NCBI GenBank assembly: GCA_002482545.1
Contig: DLGF01000017.1
Span: forward strand, 1 to 48,423
Length of the DNA stretch: 48,423 bases
From: Sporomusaceae bacterium UBA7701
GTDB taxonomy: Bacteria > Bacillota > Negativicutes > Sporomusales > UBA7701
Direction of reading: 5' to 3'
A program made the position numbers and the translations under genes. Of the stretch, positions 24,510 to 33,322 are shown piece after piece (positions within the stretch are counted from its first letter, which is position 1; each line of letters starts with the position of its first letter). The notes under the pieces are model-generated. The model was given only the letters and a program-made list of their open reading frames with translations, ran no database searches and was not told the DNA's origin.

Positions 24510-24854
24510 ATGTCCGGGTTTTTACTGCGAATTATTATTAACGCGACGATTTTGTGCGCCGTTGTTGTAAAACTGCCGGGAATATTTGTCGATACATTAG
24601 GCGGCACACTGCTTGGCGCAACCATCATCGGGCTGGCCAACGCCGCTATCCGGCCGCTGCTGGCTTTTGTCGACATGCCTTTTAACCCTGTCACGGTCGG
24701 TGGCTTAACCTTTTTCACGAACTTGATCACGCCGCTCATGGTGGTAAAAGCCCTGCCCGGGTTTCAGATTTCCAGCAGCATCGCGCCGATGATCGGGATC
24801 CTCCTGATGACGGTATGCAGCTATACGTTGACAAAGGTTATTCATGATCGCTAA
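24510..24854 (+). CDS. Holin-superfamily-IV-like (YvlD-type) membrane protein
   Basis: The 114-residue protein is mostly membrane, with four hydrophobic segments (about 4-22, 30-52, 60-82 and 88-108). FNPVTVGGLTFFTNLI between the second and third is typical of the small phage-holin-4_2/YvlD family of chromosomal membrane proteins. The family name comes from phage, but there are no phage genes here, so a lysis role is unlikely. The ATG follows AGGGAGGC. Function unknown. Confidence 0.65.
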   Translation: MSGFLLRIIINATILCAVVVKLPGIFVDTLGGTLLGATIIGLANAAIRPLLAFVDMPFNPVTVGGLTFFTNLITPLMVVKALPGFQISSSIAPMIGILLMTVCSYTLTKVIHDR

Positions 24855-24865
24855 AAAAAGCGCCT

Positions 24866-24988
24866 CAGGCTGGCGATAAAGGCCCATCTGCGTCGTTGCT
24901 CCTCAGAGCGTTTGCTTGCGTACAGCCGAAGTACGCAAGCAAACGCTCTTCCGGTGCGCCTTGCATCTGGACCTTTCTCGCCAGCCTG
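24866..24988. repeat. Large inverted-repeat element, copy B (about 123 bases)
   Basis: The end arms CAGGCTGGCGA...AAAGG and CCTTT...TCGCCAGCCTG pair, and inside is a perfect 19-pair hairpin with arms at 24905-24923 and 24931-24949 around AGCCGAA. Compared with copy A (17096-17377), the stretches GCCCATCTGCGTCGT, CTCTTCCGGTGCG and GCATCTGGACCTTT are shared. The outer stem differs at positions that change on both sides so that pairing is kept. Confidence 0.75.
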
Positions 24989-25005
24989 GGTTTGTCTTCA
25001 AGCAG

Positions 25006-25029
25006 AAGCACCTCAGCGAGGTGCTTTTT
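25006..25029 (+). terminator. Intrinsic terminator after repeat copy B
   Basis: AAGCACCTC and GAGGTGCTT pair around AGC and run into TTTTT. It probably ends the holin-like transcript. Confidence 0.85.
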
Positions 25030-25118
25030 CCCTAGGGTGGGCCGTTGGGCTTTGGCCGCGGCAGGGCTCACCGGCCGGCCTTCCGGCCGCAGACAACATA
25101 GTAACGGAGTGATGACAA

Positions 25119-25946
25119 GTGATTCGACTCGTAGCCGTTGATCTGGACGACACCCTGCTCGACCGCTCGTTAAAAATCTCGCCGCGGGCCAAAACTGCGA
25201 TCCGGTCCGCCGTGGACCTGGGAGTGACGGTGACGATCGCCACCGGACGGATGTATTGTTCGGCGGCTCCTTATGCCCGGGAACTCAATCTTGATGTTCC
25301 GCTGATCACCTACAACGGGGCGCTGATCAAGTCCGGCGTTTCCGGCGAAACGCTGTTTCATTGCCCGGTCGACGCCGCTACAACAAGCGGGATTTTGGCG
25401 GTCTGCCGCGAACGCCGCTGGCATGCCCAGCTCTATCTGGACGATGAACTCTATGTCCGGGAACGGGACGAAAAAACTCTTGTTTACGAGCAAATCGCCG
25501 GCATTACCGCCAGGGAACTGGGAGACGGCTTCTATTCGACAGCCGGCGAATCGACGAAGATCCTCATCATTGCCGATCCGGCGGAGGTACCCCATATCCG
25601 CGGGTACCTGACCGAGCGGTTCGGCGAAAAGATCAGTCTGGCGGTGTCGAAACCCTTCTTTCTGGAAATTGTCCGCAACGGGGTGAATAAGGGCAAGGCG
25701 CTGGACAGCCTGGCCGGGCGCCTGGGTGTGAAGACCAGCGAAGTGATGGCCGTCGGCGACTCCGGCAATGACCTGGACATGCTGGCTTACGCCGGCTGGA
25801 GCGTGGCGATGGGCAACGCTAGCGAGGCCGTCAAAAAGGCCGCCGACGCGGTAACCGGCGCGAATGACGCCGACGGCGTGGCCGAGGCGATTGAAAAATA
25901 CGTCCTATATCCGGCGCGGGGAAAAGCAGGTCAGACCCTGAAATAA
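25119..25946 (+). CDS. Cof-type HAD-IIB family sugar/cofactor phosphatase
   Basis: This 275-residue hydrolase has the nucleophile motif DLDDTLLD with D8 and D10, the T-containing motif ATGRMY, and the metal motif GDSGNDLDML near residue 212. Cof-type enzymes dephosphorylate small phosphorylated metabolites with broad specificity, so the substrate cannot be named. The GTG start follows CGGAGTGATGACAA. Its last 16 bases overlap the 3' end of the convergent amidohydrolase gene. Confidence 0.92.
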   Translation: MIRLVAVDLDDTLLDRSLKISPRAKTAIRSAVDLGVTVTIATGRMYCSAAPYARELNLDVPLITYNGALIKSGVSGETLFHCPVDAATTSGILAVCRERRWHAQLYLDDELYVRERDEKTLVYEQIAGITARELGDGFYSTAGESTKILIIADPAEVPHIRGYLTERFGEKISLAVSKPFFLEIVRNGVNKGKALDSLAGRLGVKTSEVMAVGDSGNDLDMLAYAGWSVAMGNASEAVKKAADAVTGANDADGVAEAIEKYVLYPARGKAGQTLK

Positions 25947-27094
25947 TCCAGGACGGCCTGGACAAGGACGGTTGCCCCGACGCCAAGCGCTTCTTCCGCG
26001 AAGTCGAACCGGGGATGATGGCCAGGGTGGGTGCAGATTGCGCTGCCCGACCCCAGCCGGAAGAAGGTGGCCGGAACGGCCCGGGCAAAGTAGGCAAAAT
26101 CCTCGCCGCCCATGCTCGGCGGGTAGGGGACGACATTGTCCCGGCCGATGGCTTTTACGGCGCTGGACTCAAGCAGGCCGGTCAGGGCCTGGTCGTTGAC
26201 CAGGGATGGATAGCCGTGAAGGTATTCGAAACGGCAATCGGCGCCGTAGGCGGCTGAGACGTTGCGGACGATCCGCTCGATCTTCTCCGGCATGGCGGCC
26301 CGTACCGCCTCGTTCAAGGTCCGGACGGTTCCGTGCAGTTCGACTTTATCGGCGATGACATTGTTGGCGTAGCCGCCCGCAATCGTCCCGATCGTCACAA
26401 CTACCGACTCCAGCGGGTCAACCTGGCGGCTCGCGATTGTCTGAAGCGAGGCGACCACCTGAGCGGCGGCGACGATGGCGTCCACCGCCTGGTGCGGATG
26501 GGCGCCGTGGCCGCCTTTGCCTAACACCGTGATTTTGATTTCATCAGTCGCGGCGCAGGTCTGACCGTAGCAAACGCCGATCCGGCCCACCGGCAGCGCG
26601 TTGGTGAGGTGCAGGCCGAAGATGGCCTCGACGGCCGGATGCTGCAGTACGCCGGCCTCAATCATCGGCCGGGCGCCGCCCGGGCCTTCCTCCGCCGGCT
26701 GAAAAATAAACTTTACCGTGCCCGGCAAGGGCGCCAGTTTGCTAAGCACCATAGCCGCCCCGAGAACCGTCGCCACGTGGCCGTCATGGCCGCAGGCGTG
26801 CATGACGTTCGGCACGGTGGACGCGTAGGGGACGGCATTCTGTTCCTGAATGGGGAGGGCGTCCATATCCGCCCGGATGGCGACGGTCGGACCCGCTTGA
26901 CCGGCGAGGACGGCGGTGACGCCGGTTCCGGCCACGCCGGAGCAGGGGCTGATACCGAGAGCCGTCAGGGTTGAGGCGATGAGCGCAGCAGTGCGGTGCT
27001 CCTGGAAGCCCAGTTCCGGATGGCGATGGATTTGCCGCCGGAGGGCGATCAGAGTAGGGAGAAATTCGTCGACAAGCGGATGCCAGTGCATCAT
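25931..27094 (-). CDS. M20-family amidohydrolase (HipO/IAA-amino-acid hydrolase type)
   Basis: This 387-residue zinc peptidase-like enzyme removes acyl groups from N-acyl amino acids or related amides. Family motifs are HRHPELGFQE (23-32), IRADMDALP, HACGHDGH (metal ligands), FQPAEEGPGGA with the catalytic glutamates, the dimerisation-domain GKGGHGAHPHQAVD, and the C-terminal metal ligand region MGGEDFAYF. Two ATG codons are adjacent (27094 and 27091) behind GAGGAGG; either may be used. It has its own promoter and overlaps the HAD gene tail to tail. The true substrate is unknown. Confidence 0.92.
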   Translation of the reverse strand: MMHWHPLVDEFLPTLIALRRQIHRHPELGFQEHRTAALIASTLTALGISPCSGVAGTGVTAVLAGQAGPTVAIRADMDALPIQEQNAVPYASTVPNVMHACGHDGHVATVLGAAMVLSKLAPLPGTVKFIFQPAEEGPGGARPMIEAGVLQHPAVEAIFGLHLTNALPVGRIGVCYGQTCAATDEIKITVLGKGGHGAHPHQAVDAIVAAAQVVASLQTIASRQVDPLESVVVTIGTIAGGYANNVIADKVELHGTVRTLNEAVRAAMPEKIERIVRNVSAAYGADCRFEYLHGYPSLVNDQALTGLLESSAVKAIGRDNVVPYPPSMGGEDFAYFARAVPATFFRLGSGSAICTHPGHHPRFDFAEEALGVGATVLVQAVLDYFRV

Positions 27095-27115
27095 TGAAAC
27101 CTCCTCGAAAGAAAT

Positions 27116-27144
27116 AGCATAAGTTATCTAAATATATTCGGCAA
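27116..27144 (-). promoter_or_regulatory. Sigma-A promoter of the amidohydrolase gene
   Basis: On the minus strand TTGCCG (27144-27139) and TATGCT (27121-27116) are 17 bases apart, giving a short leader. Confidence 0.55.
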
Positions 27145-27163
27145 GGACGGAAAAGACGCCTGC

Positions 27164-27198
27164 GCCCGCCACCGCCAATTGTGACCGGCGGGCTTTTT
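27164..27198 (+). terminator. Hairpin with T run upstream of the PHP gene
   Basis: GCCCGCC and GGCGGGC pair around a 16-base loop and are followed by TTTTT. It has terminator form in the plus direction, but no plus-strand gene ends before it. It sits immediately before the promoter of the next gene and may insulate that gene from antisense or read-through transcription. Confidence 0.5.
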
Positions 27199-27225
27199 GC
27201 TTTTTTCCCCGTTTTGCCCTATAAT
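27197..27225 (+). promoter_or_regulatory. Sigma-A promoter of the PHP-rapZ-yvcK-whiA series
   Basis: TTGCTT (27197-27202) and a perfect TATAAT (27220-27225) are separated by 17 bases. The start codon at 27252 follows a GGGGGG-rich ribosome site. Confidence 0.7.
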
Positions 27226-27251
27226 TGGTTTAGAATAAAGGGGGGTCCGTC

Positions 27252-27974
27252 ATGCGCTTCGTTGCCGACCTTCACATCCATACCGTCGCCAGCGGGCATG
27301 CCTACAGCACCGTATTGGAGATCGCCCGGGCGGCGGCCGACAAAAACCTGGAACTAATCGCCCTCACCGACCACGGGCCGGCGATGCCGGGAGCGCCGCA
27401 CCCTTACCATTTCGGGAATCAGGTTGCCATACCGGACACGCTGTTCGGGGTGCGGGTCCTCAAGGGCGTCGAGGCCAATATCATCGACCGGGAAGGGTCC
27501 CTGGACCTCGAGAGCGAGCGGCTGGCCAAACTGGACATCGTCCTCGCCGGCTTACATACCGTCTGCGCGCCCAACGGGACGGAAGAAGAGAACACCGCGA
27601 TGCTGATCAACGCCATGAAAAACCCGTGGGTGGATATCATCGTTCATCCGGGGAATCCGGAATATCCGATCAACGCCGAGGCCGTCGTGCGGGCAGCAGT
27701 AAAGTACGACGTGGCCTTGGAGATCAATAACAGCTCCCTCACCGTCTCGCGTAAGGGAAGCCGGCCCCGCTGCGACAATATCGCCGCCTTGGCCAGGCAG
27801 CACGGCTGCAAGATTTTTGTCGGTTCCGACAGCCATTTTGCCCTCACGGTCGGCGATTTCGGCGCAGCTTCCGAACTGATCGAACAAAACGGCATTCCGG
27901 CTGAACAAGTGCTGAATACCTCGGTTGATCTCGTCCTTCACCATCTTGCCCGGCACAATCTTCGACGGAAGTAA
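27252..27974 (+). CDS. PHP-domain phosphatase (YcdX family)
   Basis: This 240-residue trinuclear-metal phosphoesterase begins with the PHP signature ADLHIHT (H8, H10). Further metal ligands follow in LTDHGP, VEANI, LAGLHT, VHPGNPEYPI and VGSDSHFA. YcdX-type proteins hydrolyse phosphomonoesters; the natural substrate is not known. It is 19 bases before the rapZ start and probably heads that operon. Confidence 0.88.
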   Translation: MRFVADLHIHTVASGHAYSTVLEIARAAADKNLELIALTDHGPAMPGAPHPYHFGNQVAIPDTLFGVRVLKGVEANIIDREGSLDLESERLAKLDIVLAGLHTVCAPNGTEEENTAMLINAMKNPWVDIIVHPGNPEYPINAEAVVRAAVKYDVALEINNSSLTVSRKGSRPRCDNIAALARQHGCKIFVGSDSHFALTVGDFGAASELIEQNGIPAEQVLNTSVDLVLHHLARHNLRRK

Positions 27975-27993
27975 CATCTTCGAGGTGGTTAGC

Positions 27994-28872
27994 GTGGAAA
28001 AGTTCCGCCTGGTTATTATCACCGGCATGTCCGGAGCGGGAAAAACGCAAGTAATCCGGGCTATGGAAGATTTGGGCTATTTTTGCGTCGATAACCTGCC
28101 TCCGATGCTCATTCCCAAATTTGCCGAACTGTGTGTCCAGTCCGCCGGCCGGGTCAATAAGATCGCGCTGGTGGTGGATATCCGGGGCGGCGAGTTTTTT
28201 GACGCGCTGGTGCAAGTGCTGGAGGATATGGAAAAGCTGGGTTTCATGTACGAAATCCTTTATCTTGAAGCGTCGGACGAAACCCTCATCCGCCGCTACA
28301 AGGAAACACGCCGCCGCCACCCCATGGCCCCGCTGGGGCGGGTGAGCGAGGGCATCAGCCGGGAACGGGAGCGGTTGGAACATATCCGCGGACGGGCCAC
28401 GCATATTATCGATACCTCCGACCTGGCCACGGCGGAACTGAAGGACCGCATTGTCAACCTGTTCGCCGGGGAGCGGGAAAGCGAGCGCATGACGATCACC
28501 GTCGTGTCCTTCGGGTTTAAGCACGGCATACCGCTGGATGCCGATATGGTGTTCGACGTCCGGTTTTTACCGAATCCTTTTTATGTGGAATCGCTCAGGC
28601 GCAAAAGCGGCCGGGCCGCAGAGGTTTCCGAATATATCGGGAAATGGCCGATCACCCAGCAATTCCTGGAAAAGTTGGGCGGACTCATCGATTTCTTGGT
28701 GCCCAACTACGTCAAGGAAGGCAAAGGGCAACTGATCATCGCCATCGGCTGCACCGGAGGAATGCACCGCTCGGTCTACGTGGCGGAAAAGATTTATGAA
28801 AACTTGCGGACCAAAGGCTATAAAGTGAATGTGGAACACCGGGACATCAAGCACAACCTGGTTGAAGTATAA
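27994..28872 (+). CDS. rapZ: RapZ/YvcJ nucleotide-binding RNase adapter
   Basis: About 292 residues. A P-loop kinase-like domain comes first, with Walker A GMSGAGKT (11-18) and Walker B-like VVDIRGGEFF. A C-terminal domain follows with TITVVSFGFKHGIP, FDVRFLPNPFY and AIGCTGGMHRSVYVAEKI, which binds amino-sugar metabolites in the Escherichia protein. The GTG at 27994 is preferred because it follows GAGGTGG and begins right before the core; the frame extends 23 codons upstream but overlaps the PHP gene. The rapZ-yvcK-whiA order is the conserved Firmicute arrangement and ties it to cell-envelope precursor control. Confidence 0.95.
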   Translation: MEKFRLVIITGMSGAGKTQVIRAMEDLGYFCVDNLPPMLIPKFAELCVQSAGRVNKIALVVDIRGGEFFDALVQVLEDMEKLGFMYEILYLEASDETLIRRYKETRRRHPMAPLGRVSEGISRERERLEHIRGRATHIIDTSDLATAELKDRIVNLFAGERESERMTITVVSFGFKHGIPLDADMVFDVRFLPNPFYVESLRRKSGRAAEVSEYIGKWPITQQFLEKLGGLIDFLVPNYVKEGKGQLIIAIGCTGGMHRSVYVAEKIYENLRTKGYKVNVEHRDIKHNLVEV

Positions 28873-28912
28873 GGCTGTGGCGGGCTAGGATAGAGTTCCT
28901 TGGAGGATTGGG

Positions 28913-30286
28913 GTGTATCGGATGCATTTCCTCAAATGGCTATACCCCGGTATGAAGCTGAAGCGCTGGCTGCTGCTGTTTTCGCTGGGGGTCATTGCAG
29001 CCAGTCTCGGTTTGGCCATTGTATTCAACTATAAATATATCGGCGTGGTCGAAGAGACCATCTTCCGGATGGTGTACCGGACCACCGGGAAGTATTATTA
29101 TACGGTGACCACTCTGGTTGGCATCGGGATTTTCAGCCTCGGACTGACCGTCATGACCCTGGCCACCCGCCAGATTATCCGCTCGGTCATTAGCGTGGTG
29201 GTTCCGGAAGGCCCGGACAAGCTGGTGGAGATTATTTTCCAGAAACGAAAACTCAATCGCGGCCCGACCATCGCCGTAATTGGCGGCGGAACGGGCCTCT
29301 CGGTTTTGCTCAGGGGGATCAAGAGCGTAACCAGCAACATCACCGCTATTGTCACCGTCGCCGACGACGGGGGGTCCTCCGGCCGCCTGCGCGAAGACCT
29401 CGGCATCATTCCGCCGGGGGATTTGAGGAATTGCCTGGTGGCCCTGGCGGACACCGAACCGCTGATGGAGAAGCTCTTCCAGCACCGGTTCGGCGGTGCC
29501 GGCGATCTGGCCGGCCATAATTTCGGCAATCTGTTTATTGCGGCCATGACCGAAGTCCTCGGAGACGTGGAACTGGCCCTGAAGGAATCCAGCAAGGTTC
29601 TCGCGGTACGGGGGCAGGTGCTCCCGTCCTCCACTGAAACCATCCGGCTCGTCGCGGAAATGGCGGATGGCACCTTCGTGGAGGGGGAATCGCAAATTCC
29701 CCTGGCCGGGAAACCCATCAAACGGGTGTTCACCCGGCCGGTGGACGCGCCGCCGGTGGCCAGCGCTCTGGAGGCCATCGGGGAAGCCGACGCCTGCATT
29801 CTGGGGCCGGGCAGTCTGTACACCAGTGTTCTTCCCAACCTGCTGGTCGGTGGCGTGGCCGACGCCCTGCGCGAGTCGCAGGCCGTAAAGATTTATATTT
29901 GCAATGTCATGACCCAGCCGGGCGAGACGGACGGCTATACCGCCTCCCAGCACGTCAGAGCTATCCTCGACCACGCCGGCCCGGGCGTGATCGACTATGT
30001 GGTGGTCAACGTGCAGGATGTGGCGCCGGCGCTGCGGGAAGTGTATGCCCGCCAGGGAGCCTATCCCGTGCTGGCCGACCTGGAGGCGCTGGAAGGGCTG
30101 GGGGTCAAAGTGCTGAAGGCCAATCTCATCAGCGAGACCAATCTTGTCCGCCATGATCCGGTCAAGCTGTCGCGGACGATCATGGCCATGGTATACAAAC
30201 TGAAGGCCAGCTCGGAGCGGATGAAGCTTCTGGATTACTACCTCATTGCCGAGCAAATCAAAGATCTCAAAGACGATAACCGGTAA
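28913..30286 (+). CDS. yvcK: YvcK/GlmR UDP-GlcNAc-binding gluconeogenesis factor with N-terminal membrane anchor
   Basis: This 457-residue protein has two predicted membrane helices at about 18-38 and 63-83 and then the Rossmann-like YvcK domain from about 118. Signatures are GGGTGLSVLLRGIK (124-137), VADDGGSSGRLRE, PPGDLRNCLVALAD, HNFGNLFIAAM and LGPGSLYTSVLPNLLV. YvcK adjusts peptidoglycan precursor flow to carbon status. The membrane-anchored form is longer than the Bacillus protein by about 120 residues. The GTG at 28913 or the ATG at 28922 could be the start; GGAGG lies upstream of both. Confidence 0.95.
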   Translation: MYRMHFLKWLYPGMKLKRWLLLFSLGVIAASLGLAIVFNYKYIGVVEETIFRMVYRTTGKYYYTVTTLVGIGIFSLGLTVMTLATRQIIRSVISVVVPEGPDKLVEIIFQKRKLNRGPTIAVIGGGTGLSVLLRGIKSVTSNITAIVTVADDGGSSGRLREDLGIIPPGDLRNCLVALADTEPLMEKLFQHRFGGAGDLAGHNFGNLFIAAMTEVLGDVELALKESSKVLAVRGQVLPSSTETIRLVAEMADGTFVEGESQIPLAGKPIKRVFTRPVDAPPVASALEAIGEADACILGPGSLYTSVLPNLLVGGVADALRESQAVKIYICNVMTQPGETDGYTASQHVRAILDHAGPGVIDYVVVNVQDVAPALREVYARQGAYPVLADLEALEGLGVKVLKANLISETNLVRHDPVKLSRTIMAMVYKLKASSERMKLLDYYLIAEQIKDLKDDNR

Positions 30287-30341
30287 GCCGGCATGGGGAG
30301 AAACCGGTCCGGCGATTATTAGAATTACGGAGTGACCAGCC

Positions 30342-31283
30342 TTGTCCTTTTCATCTGAAGTAAAGAACGAACTCGCCCGGGTGACGGGCGAACACAGCTC
30401 TTGTCATATCGCGGAATTGGCAGCCCTCATGCGGATGGCCGGCACGATGCTGATCGGCGGCAACAACAACCTGGGAATCACCTTCACCACCGAGAACGCC
30501 GCCGTGGCCCGCAAAGTGCTGATGCTGATCAAGCGAGGGTTCGACCTGAAAACCGAAGTGGTTGTCACCCGCGGGCGGCGGCTCAAGAAGGGTAATTCTT
30601 ACCTGATCAAGGTTGCTCCGTCGCCGGTGGTGACGGAGGTGCTGTCGTCGCTGGGACTGCTGAGCGGCGGCAATCTGAATGTCGGCCGGGACACGGGGCT
30701 TTTTCGCAAAACCTGCTGTCGGCGCGCCTATCTCCGCGGCGCTTTTTTGGGCGGAGGATCGGTGAGCAGGCCCGAAGGGGAGTACCATCTCGAACTGGTC
30801 ACCGGCAATCTCGATTTTGCCAAAACCCTGGTCAGGCTCTTGAAAGCCTTCGGTTTGGCGGCACGCATGACCGACCGGAAGCAGGATTATGTCATCTATC
30901 TTAAAGGTGGAGACGCGATTACCTCGCTGCTCAGGATTATCGGGGCCAACAACGCCCTGTTCGCCTTCGAAAACGCCCGGGTTGTCAAGGACATGCGCAA
31001 CCAGGTCAACCGGCTGGTAAACTGCGAGACGGCCAATCTCCAAAAGACGGTCAACGCCGCTGTCCGGCAAGTAGAACACATCAAGCTCATCGTCAAGGGT
31101 CCCGGTCTTGCGAAATTGCCGGCCAACCTGCGGGAAGCGGCCGAATTGCGGCTGGCCTACCCGGAGGCGACCTTGCAGGAACTGGTCGAGCTGGCGGGTG
31201 GAAAGATCGGCAAGTCCGGCATGAATCACCGTTTGCGCAAATTGGAGCAGATTGCTGCCGAACTCGTGAAGGTAGAATCATGA
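30342..31283 (+). CDS. whiA: WhiA, DNA-binding protein (LAGLIDADG-like plus helix-turn-helix)
   Basis: The 313-residue product has the N-terminal WhiA motif SFSSEVKNELARV, a degenerate homing-endonuclease core (about 95-190, including RAYLRGAFLGGGSVSRPEGEYH) and a C-terminal helix-turn-helix (ATLQELVELAGGKIGKSGMNHRLRKL). In Firmicutes WhiA influences cell division and chromosome segregation; in Streptomyces it controls sporulation. The TTG start follows CGGAGTGA. It overlaps the next gene by four bases (ATGA). Confidence 0.96.
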   Translation: MSFSSEVKNELARVTGEHSSCHIAELAALMRMAGTMLIGGNNNLGITFTTENAAVARKVLMLIKRGFDLKTEVVVTRGRRLKKGNSYLIKVAPSPVVTEVLSSLGLLSGGNLNVGRDTGLFRKTCCRRAYLRGAFLGGGSVSRPEGEYHLELVTGNLDFAKTLVRLLKAFGLAARMTDRKQDYVIYLKGGDAITSLLRIIGANNALFAFENARVVKDMRNQVNRLVNCETANLQKTVNAAVRQVEHIKLIVKGPGLAKLPANLREAAELRLAYPEATLQELVELAGGKIGKSGMNHRLRKLEQIAAELVKVES

Positions 31284-32038
31284 GCCGGCTGCGTAGCGGC
31301 CTGGCTCTCCTGGCGGCCCTAGTCGCCGCGCTGATCGCCTGGCTGGCCTACCCGGCAGGGGGCGTTCCCATCCTTGCCTACCATCAGGTGAATGACGAGG
31401 GGGGCAAGTACAGCATCAGCATCCGGGACTTCGGCGAGCAGATGGCGTATCTGACCCAGCAGGGCTATACCGCGGTTACCATGGCGCAGCTTGCCGATTT
31501 CATGGCCGGCGAGGGGCCGTTGCCGCCGAAAGCGGTGGTCATCACCTTTGACGACGGCTATGCCGACAATTTTACGAACGCGCTCCCCATTTTGGAAAAA
31601 TACGGCCTTAAGGCCACTGTGTTCATCATCACGGATAAAGTCGGGCAGCCCGGTTATCTGGCCTGGGATGAAATCCGCCAGATGCGGTCCCGCGGAATTG
31701 AAATCGGCTCGCATACCCTCGGGCACTTGGCGCTCAACGAACTGGACATGCCGGAAAAGGTCCGCCAGGTTACCGTGTCGAAAGCCATCCTGGAAAAAGA
31801 GCTCGGCGGTCAGATCGGTGTATTGGCCTATCCTTACGGCCTGTTCGACGCCACCCTGTTCGACATCCTGCGCAGCGCCGGCTATAAGGGAGCCTGCGCC
31901 GGCGTCAACGGCTTGAACAAGCCGGGCGATAACCCGTACAGCCTTAAGCGGATCAACGTCGGTCGCGACCGGATCGGTCTTGCGGAGTTTCGCCTGCGGC
32001 TGCTCAGAGCCGGCATCTACAGCAAACTCAGCCTGTAG
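31280..32038 (+). CDS. Membrane-anchored or secreted polysaccharide deacetylase (NodB domain)
   Basis: The 252-residue protein begins with a signal anchor (about 7-24) and then a NodB fold: ILAYHQV (31-37), the metal/catalytic motif TFDDGYADN (D91, D92), the second metal motif SHTLGHL (H145, H149) and the C-terminal YPYG. Such enzymes deacetylate N-acetylglucosamine or muramic acid in peptidoglycan or exopolymer, outside the membrane. Translation is coupled to whiA by an ATGA overlap, and a terminator follows. A cell-wall or spore-cortex role is plausible; the exact polymer cannot be told. Confidence 0.9.
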   Translation: MSRLRSGLALLAALVAALIAWLAYPAGGVPILAYHQVNDEGGKYSISIRDFGEQMAYLTQQGYTAVTMAQLADFMAGEGPLPPKAVVITFDDGYADNFTNALPILEKYGLKATVFIITDKVGQPGYLAWDEIRQMRSRGIEIGSHTLGHLALNELDMPEKVRQVTVSKAILEKELGGQIGVLAYPYGLFDATLFDILRSAGYKGACAGVNGLNKPGDNPYSLKRINVGRDRIGLAEFRLRLLRAGIYSKLSL

Positions 32039-32095
32039 CCGCGCCGGCCACGATCCGGTCCGCCGGACGAAAAATTGGCAGAAGCGGTTTTCTAC

Positions 32096-32119
32096 AGCAG
32101 CCTGAACGGCTGCTTTTTT
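32096..32119 (+). terminator. Intrinsic terminator after the deacetylase gene
   Basis: AGCAGCC and GGCTGCT pair around TGAAC and are followed by six T. It closes the PHP-to-deacetylase transcript. Confidence 0.88.
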
Positions 32120-32147
32120 GTTGGGAAAAAGTGGCGATTCTGGCTTA

Positions 32148-32176
32148 TTTACATAACATGGAGCGACTGCTATAAT
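32148..32176 (+). promoter_or_regulatory. Sigma-A promoter of the exported-protein gene
   Basis: TTTACA (32148-32153) and a perfect TATAAT (32171-32176) are separated by 17 bases. Confidence 0.75.
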
Positions 32177-32209
32177 GGGAGGGTAATAAAAACGGAGGTA
32201 CGTACATAC

Positions 32210-33274
32210 ATGAAGCGAATGCTGCACCGGGTTCTGGCCGTCTTGCTGATTTCGGGAATGGCAGGCGTTTCGTCCGCCATGGCGGCGGCCGGACCTGAGA
32301 ATCTTGACATACTCAAGCTGCCCGAATGGCAAGTAACCTCCAGCACCTACGGCGGCAAGCTGCTGCTGTCCGACAGCCCGGAATTTGTAACCGCGGACGC
32401 CATCCTGTACCAGGATAAGGTGGAAGGCGACGTGCGGCTGTTTTTCCATCACGTCAATTCCTCCCCCAGTCCCAAACGCCTGGTCGTGCTGCTGGAGAAT
32501 GACGGAGCCGCGCCGGCCAATATCACCGTCTACCAATACGGGATCGGCGGGCCCGGCCTCGACTGGATGGCGATTGGCAAGGCCGCGCAAACCGCCTACC
32601 TGGCGGGTGGAAACATCTATCTGGTCAAGGTGCCCGCCCATGGCGCCGAACAATTATCTACCGGGCTGGGTGAGACCCAGGTCCGGCCCAATATGCTGGT
32701 CAACGGCATTTTCGACTTCAAAGCCGACCGGCCGGTCACGGTCAAGGTGCTGATGATGCCGGTCACCGGCGATATCCGCAAATTCGCACGCCGGGCGCCG
32801 GTAGCGCCGCCGGACCAGTATCAGCTCCGGGGTACTTTTGAAGGGAAGGACCGGCTGCTTGTGCCGTTGAAGGTCTATAACCCGTCTGAGCACGGACCGG
32901 TTGCCCTCACCCTGGCTGATAATTATCTGGACCAGTATGCCGAAGGCGTCGACGCCACCACCGGCGCCAGAGTCGTCAATTACGGCAACTACGGTATCGT
33001 TTACAGGATATTTCTGCCCTCGGACGGACAGGGCAAAATCGCGTATTTTCTCAATCCGCGCGGCGGCGATTATGCCGGCGCCATGGGAATAAAATACCGG
33101 CATGTCGCCGGAGCACCCGTGCCCACTCCCGAAGCGCGCACCGCCTTCGGCGCCGACAAGCTGACCGACTTCGCCCAATTGGGCCGTTTCGGGGCCGGCG
33201 AATCCCTGTGGCTGACTTTCAGTCCTCCGGGAGCCTCCAACCTGCCGGTCAAGCTGGTCATTCTTCCCGAGTAA
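32210..33274 (+). CDS. Exported beta-rich protein of unknown function
   Basis: The 354-residue product starts with a standard signal peptide (KRMLHR, then a hydrophobic stretch, cleavage probable after SSAMA near residue 25). No lipobox or membrane anchor is seen. The mature part is rich in short beta-like segments (VEGDVRLFFHHVNSS, LVVLLENDGAAPANITVYQY, VTVKVLMMPV, YGIVYRIFLPS), suggesting one or two beta-sandwich domains. Only one cysteine-free domain series is visible. I do not recognise the family. The ATG at 32210 follows ACGGAGGTACG; the frame extends 45 codons upstream through the terminator and promoter, so those codons are not coding. It is a single-gene unit between a terminator and the SCIFF promoter. 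Confidence 0.85.
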   Translation: MKRMLHRVLAVLLISGMAGVSSAMAAAGPENLDILKLPEWQVTSSTYGGKLLLSDSPEFVTADAILYQDKVEGDVRLFFHHVNSSPSPKRLVVLLENDGAAPANITVYQYGIGGPGLDWMAIGKAAQTAYLAGGNIYLVKVPAHGAEQLSTGLGETQVRPNMLVNGIFDFKADRPVTVKVLMMPVTGDIRKFARRAPVAPPDQYQLRGTFEGKDRLLVPLKVYNPSEHGPVALTLADNYLDQYAEGVDATTGARVVNYGNYGIVYRIFLPSDGQGKIAYFLNPRGGDYAGAMGIKYRHVAGAPVPTPEARTAFGADKLTDFAQLGRFGAGESLWLTFSPPGASNLPVKLVILPE

Positions 33275-33293
33275 TTTCAAGCATATAATTGCC

Positions 33294-33322
33294 TTGTCCG
33301 GCATGCCAATCTGTGCTATTAT
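33294..33322 (+). promoter_or_regulatory. Sigma-A promoter of the SCIFF peptide gene
   Basis: TTGTCC (33294-33299) and TATTAT (33317-33322) are separated by exactly 17 bases. A GGAGGG ribosome site and the GTG start follow. Confidence 0.7.
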
